DNA from: Paenibacillus chitinolyticus NBRC 15660 | GTDB lineage: Bacteria > Bacillota > Bacilli > Paenibacillales > NBRC-103111 | Length of the DNA stretch: 64,000 nucleotides | Direction of reading: 5' to 3' | Assembly (NCBI RefSeq): GCF_000739915.1 | Contig: NZ_BBJT01000002.1 | Location: forward strand, 558,001-622,000 | In this document: positions 61,561 through 64,000 of the stretch, piece by piece | Numbering within the stretch: position 1 is the stretch's first letter | How the letters are laid out: each line of letters starts with the position of its first letter | The notes under the pieces: generated by a model | What the model was told of the DNA's origin: nothing | Databases searched by the model: none | Seen by the model: the letters and a program-made list of their open reading frames with translations, nothing else | Translations under genes and position numbers: made by a program

Positions 61561-63369
61561 TCAGGAGCCGATGTTCGGAAACCGGATGGAAATCGAAGTG
61601 CCTTGGCCCTGGATGCTGCTTATGGACAGGCCGTACTTCTCTCCGAACACGAGCTGGATGCGCCGGTGCACATTCATCAGCCCGATTCCTCCGTGCCCTT
61701 TGCGGCCGCCAAGCGCGGAATCGGCGAGCTGATTGGACTCCAGCTGCCGTTTCAGGGAAGCCAGCTTCTCGGGAGGAATGCCTACCCCGTTGTCCTCGAT
61801 GACGATTACGAGATCTCTCTCCTCCTCGTCCGTCCAAGCGTCCAGCCGGATATAATGATAATCCTCGATACCGTCCGCGAACGCGTGCTGAAACACATTC
61901 TCGATAAGCGGCTGAAGCGTGAGGCGGGCCGTCTTTTTCAGGAAAAACTCGGGCGTTATCCGCACATCCAGTTCGAAATCCCGGCCTACCCGGTGCTTCA
62001 TGATCGTCATATAGTTCAGCACATGCTTAAGCTCGTTGACGATGGCGGTTTCTTCGATATGCGTCTGCACCGAGTAGCGGAACATGGCGGCGATCGCGTC
62101 CACAATTTCCGTGATTTCTTCGGACTGCCGGATCACTGCGTAGCAAATGATATTTTCCAGCGTATTGTACAGAAAATGCGGGTTGATCTGGAGCTGAAGA
62201 GATTGAAGCTCGGCTTTCTGCCGTTCCAGCTCCGCGTCTTTCTTGCTCAGCTCCGTTTTGTACAAGGTATCCATCAGCTCGGACAGGCTTGCGACCATCA
62301 AATTATAGCGGTCGATAAGTTCGCTGAATTCGTTGCGTGTGCGCAGTTGGGGAATCTTCATCCAGTTTCCCTGCTCGGTCTGCCGCATGCCTCTTTTGAG
62401 GATATGGATCGGTTTCGTGATGATCCGGCCAAACCGATACGAGATGAGCAGCGCGATAAGCAGCGTGATGCCCCCGACCAGAAACGATAAATACCGGATG
62501 CTGGCGATAGGCCTGTTGATGTCTTCAGTCGGGATCGACACCATGAGATTCCATCCCGAATACGAGGACTTCCGGCTGACGATCATGCGCTCTTCTCCGA
62601 ACGAAGCGTCCGTGAACGAGGTCAGCTGCGTGTTTTCGAGCTTGGCGAGCAGTTCGCCGCCGATTACTTTGCCGATTCGGGTTTTGTCGGGATGATGCAC
62701 AATCCTTCCTTCGTGATCCACAATAGAGAAAAAGCCGCCCGGTCCGAGGTTGACTCCCTTCCACAGCGTGGAAAATTCATCCGATTTGATCTGAATCGTC
62801 AAAATGCCTTTAAATTCGTTAAACACTTGACCGTGTATTTTACGCGAGAGCGTAATCAACTGAGTGTCGCTTTCCGTAAACACGCTGTTATTGATGATCG
62901 TCAGGTTACCGTTGGAATCGGTTTCCTTGTCCAGCTCCTCCACCGTCGCTCCGGGAACCGGGTCCTGAATAATTTTTAGGGCCGGGTTTACGAAATACAC
63001 CCAGTTTTTACTGTAATCCGTCAAATAGACGGTCATAATTTCCGGGGTTTTCAGAAAAAGCGGGTCAATGACCTGCTTTTTGAGCGTATCCGTATATTGA
63101 AAATACGCGTAATCGTCCTTCGGCGGAGAATCCAGAAATTTTCTTATGTCCGGGTGGGTAAAAAGAGAAAGATGGGCGCGCTCGTACAGCTTCAAATACA
63201 GATCCGTATGATTGACCGCATTGGATACCGCCTCGATCAGATGCTGTTCGTTTTGCTGCCGCAGTTGGCTGGAAGAAATATGGTAGGAAAACCAGCCGAT
63301 CGACGACGCCGTAATGATCACGACAACCGCGATGTAAATAAAGATGGTCCGGGACAACGTCTTTTTCAT
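61561..63369 (-). CDS. Sensor histidine kinase, YesM type with extracellular Cache-like domain
   Basis: A 602-residue membrane kinase: helix one (about 8-27), a Cache-like extracellular domain (about 30-290, with FSIVDHEGRIVHHPDKTRIGKVIGG), helix two (about 292-312), a HAMP domain, a long coiled-coil linker, phospho-acceptor His398 in LQINPHFLYN, and a HATPase domain with IENVFQHAF and EDNGVGI. The ATG directly follows the stop of the upstream response regulator. It should sense an uronate oligomer or related cue and control the lyase genes downstream. Confidence 0.92.
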   Translation of the reverse strand: MKKTLSRTIFIYIAVVVIITASSIGWFSYHISSSQLRQQNEQHLIEAVSNAVNHTDLYLKLYERAHLSLFTHPDIRKFLDSPPKDDYAYFQYTDTLKKQVIDPLFLKTPEIMTVYLTDYSKNWVYFVNPALKIIQDPVPGATVEELDKETDSNGNLTIINNSVFTESDTQLITLSRKIHGQVFNEFKGILTIQIKSDEFSTLWKGVNLGPGGFFSIVDHEGRIVHHPDKTRIGKVIGGELLAKLENTQLTSFTDASFGEERMIVSRKSSYSGWNLMVSIPTEDINRPIASIRYLSFLVGGITLLIALLISYRFGRIITKPIHILKRGMRQTEQGNWMKIPQLRTRNEFSELIDRYNLMVASLSELMDTLYKTELSKKDAELERQKAELQSLQLQINPHFLYNTLENIICYAVIRQSEEITEIVDAIAAMFRYSVQTHIEETAIVNELKHVLNYMTIMKHRVGRDFELDVRITPEFFLKKTARLTLQPLIENVFQHAFADGIEDYHYIRLDAWTDEEERDLVIVIEDNGVGIPPEKLASLKRQLESNQLADSALGGRKGHGGIGLMNVHRRIQLVFGEKYGLSISSIQGQGTSISIRFPNIGS

Positions 63370-64000
63370 TTATTTGATACCCAACTGCTGCCGGTATTCA
63401 AGCGGAGAAACGCCGGTCACTTTTTTAAACATCCGGGAGAAGTGCGGGTAATTCTCGTAGCCGACCTCGTAGGCGATATCGTTGGTGCGGTAGCGCGGGA
63501 TTTCCAGCAGCTTTTTGGCCAGCTCGATCCGTTTGAGAATCCGGTACTGGACGAACGTCTCCTTGTGCACTTTTTTGAACAGAAAGCTTAAATACTGCGG
63601 AGTGATGCCCAAATAATCGGCGGTATCCTCCAGCGACAGCTCCTTCGTGATATGGGCGTCCATATAGTCTTTGGCTTTCAGCATGAGATCCTGCCCCCCT
63701 CTTTGCAGCGCGAGCTCGTCGATGATTTTCAGAAGGCTGACGTGCAGCTGCTCGAAATAACGAAGATGATCGCCCGAATCCGGAATTTCCCCTACAGCCG
63801 GGTGAAACCCTTTCAGGGCAAGCCTTTTCTTCAGCATCGGAAGACAATCCTTCAAAAGCTGGACAAAATCGTAATCCGTCCGGGAAGCCGTGAGGCAGTA
63901 AGACTTGAGCTGCTCGAAATACGTCTCCATTTCCTCGATCCGCATCGACCACACCGACTCCGCTATGTTCCCGATGAGATCCTCGTACTTGGAAATGGAC
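63370..64000 (-). CDS. AraC-type response regulator, 5' end beyond window
   Basis: The frame is open to the right edge of the window (upstream residues SISKYEDLIGNIAESVWSM), so only the C-terminal 209 residues are seen. They contain two AraC helix-turn-helix motifs: LSLEDTADYLGITPQYLSFLF and TNDIAYEVGYENYPHFSRMF, ending GVSPLEYRQQLGIK. A receiver domain is expected in the missing part, as in other YesN proteins that are followed directly by a YesM kinase gene. It is the likely activator of the polysaccharide-lyase genes at 53371-61394. Confidence 0.9.
   Translation of the reverse strand, partial: SISKYEDLIGNIAESVWSMRIEEMETYFEQLKSYCLTASRTDYDFVQLLKDCLPMLKKRLALKGFHPAVGEIPDSGDHLRYFEQLHVSLLKIIDELALQRGGQDLMLKAKDYMDAHITKELSLEDTADYLGITPQYLSFLFKKVHKETFVQYRILKRIELAKKLLEIPRYRTNDIAYEVGYENYPHFSRMFKKVTGVSPLEYRQQLGIK

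Overview
The window looks like a chromosomal segment of a Paenibacillus-type Firmicute. The genes carry strong GGAGG ribosome binding sites and moderately high GC. They encode LplB/YtcP-type sugar permeases with YesM/YesN two-component systems, S-layer-homology (SLH) anchoring, a class D sortase with an LPXTG protein, and perfect 7-1-7 Fur boxes. I saw no rRNA, tRNA, CRISPR array, integrase or insertion sequence.

Layout. (1) 1-7717, minus strand: an apparently complete opine-metallophore operon. It holds a nicotianamine-synthase-like enzyme (cntL), an opine dehydrogenase (cntM), a solute-binding lipoprotein (cntA), two permeases (cntB, cntC), one fused double ATPase (cntD+cntF) and an EamA exporter cut by the window edge. 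There is no histidine racemase, and the dehydrogenase carries Ala where I recall the pyruvate-using staphylococcal enzyme having Asp. Both points suggest a bacillopaline-like product. (2) 8186-14758: a Nudix hydrolase, a 1519-residue SLH-anchored GH20 enzyme preceded by a 39-codon ORF, and an ECF sigma/anti-sigma pair collapsed by an internal deletion. (3) 14935-22117: a carbohydrate ABC importer arranged around a divergent YesM/YesN pair. (4) 22292-24459: small single genes, including an unrecognised secreted protein. (5) 24698-29748: a Fur-controlled divergent locus, with a ferredoxin/flavodoxin-NADP reductase on one side and a four-gene siderophore importer on the other.

(6) 30006-34566: a sortase and its large LPQTG adhesin, separated by a terminator-like hairpin. 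(7) 34961-39483: a divergent pair of a REC-BTAD regulator and a 1040-residue kinase with two kinase cores. (8) 39580-41312: a Crp/Fnr-type regulator between two DUF606 transporters, with a palindrome upstream. (9) 41600-53109: acsA, a Fur-controlled orphan iron-siderophore binding protein, a tandem GNAT protein, a UvrA paralogue, two VOC proteins, a C-terminal remnant of a P450-BM3-type flavocytochrome, a DUF1772 protein, an arylamine N-acetyltransferase, and a cupin with a Tyr/Asn/Gln-rich tail. (10) 53371-64000, all minus strand: a heparinase II/III-like lyase, an SDR reductase, an SGNH hydrolase, a secreted PL6-like beta-helix lyase with sugar-binding modules, and a YesM/AraC pair running off the window. 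This reads as a uronate-polysaccharide (probably alginate-like) utilisation locus.

Themes: metal acquisition (three loci, two with Fur boxes), extracellular polysaccharide or glycan degradation coupled to YesM/YesN sensing, and cell-surface display. Functional assignments rest on motif recognition and gene order only; no database search was possible.
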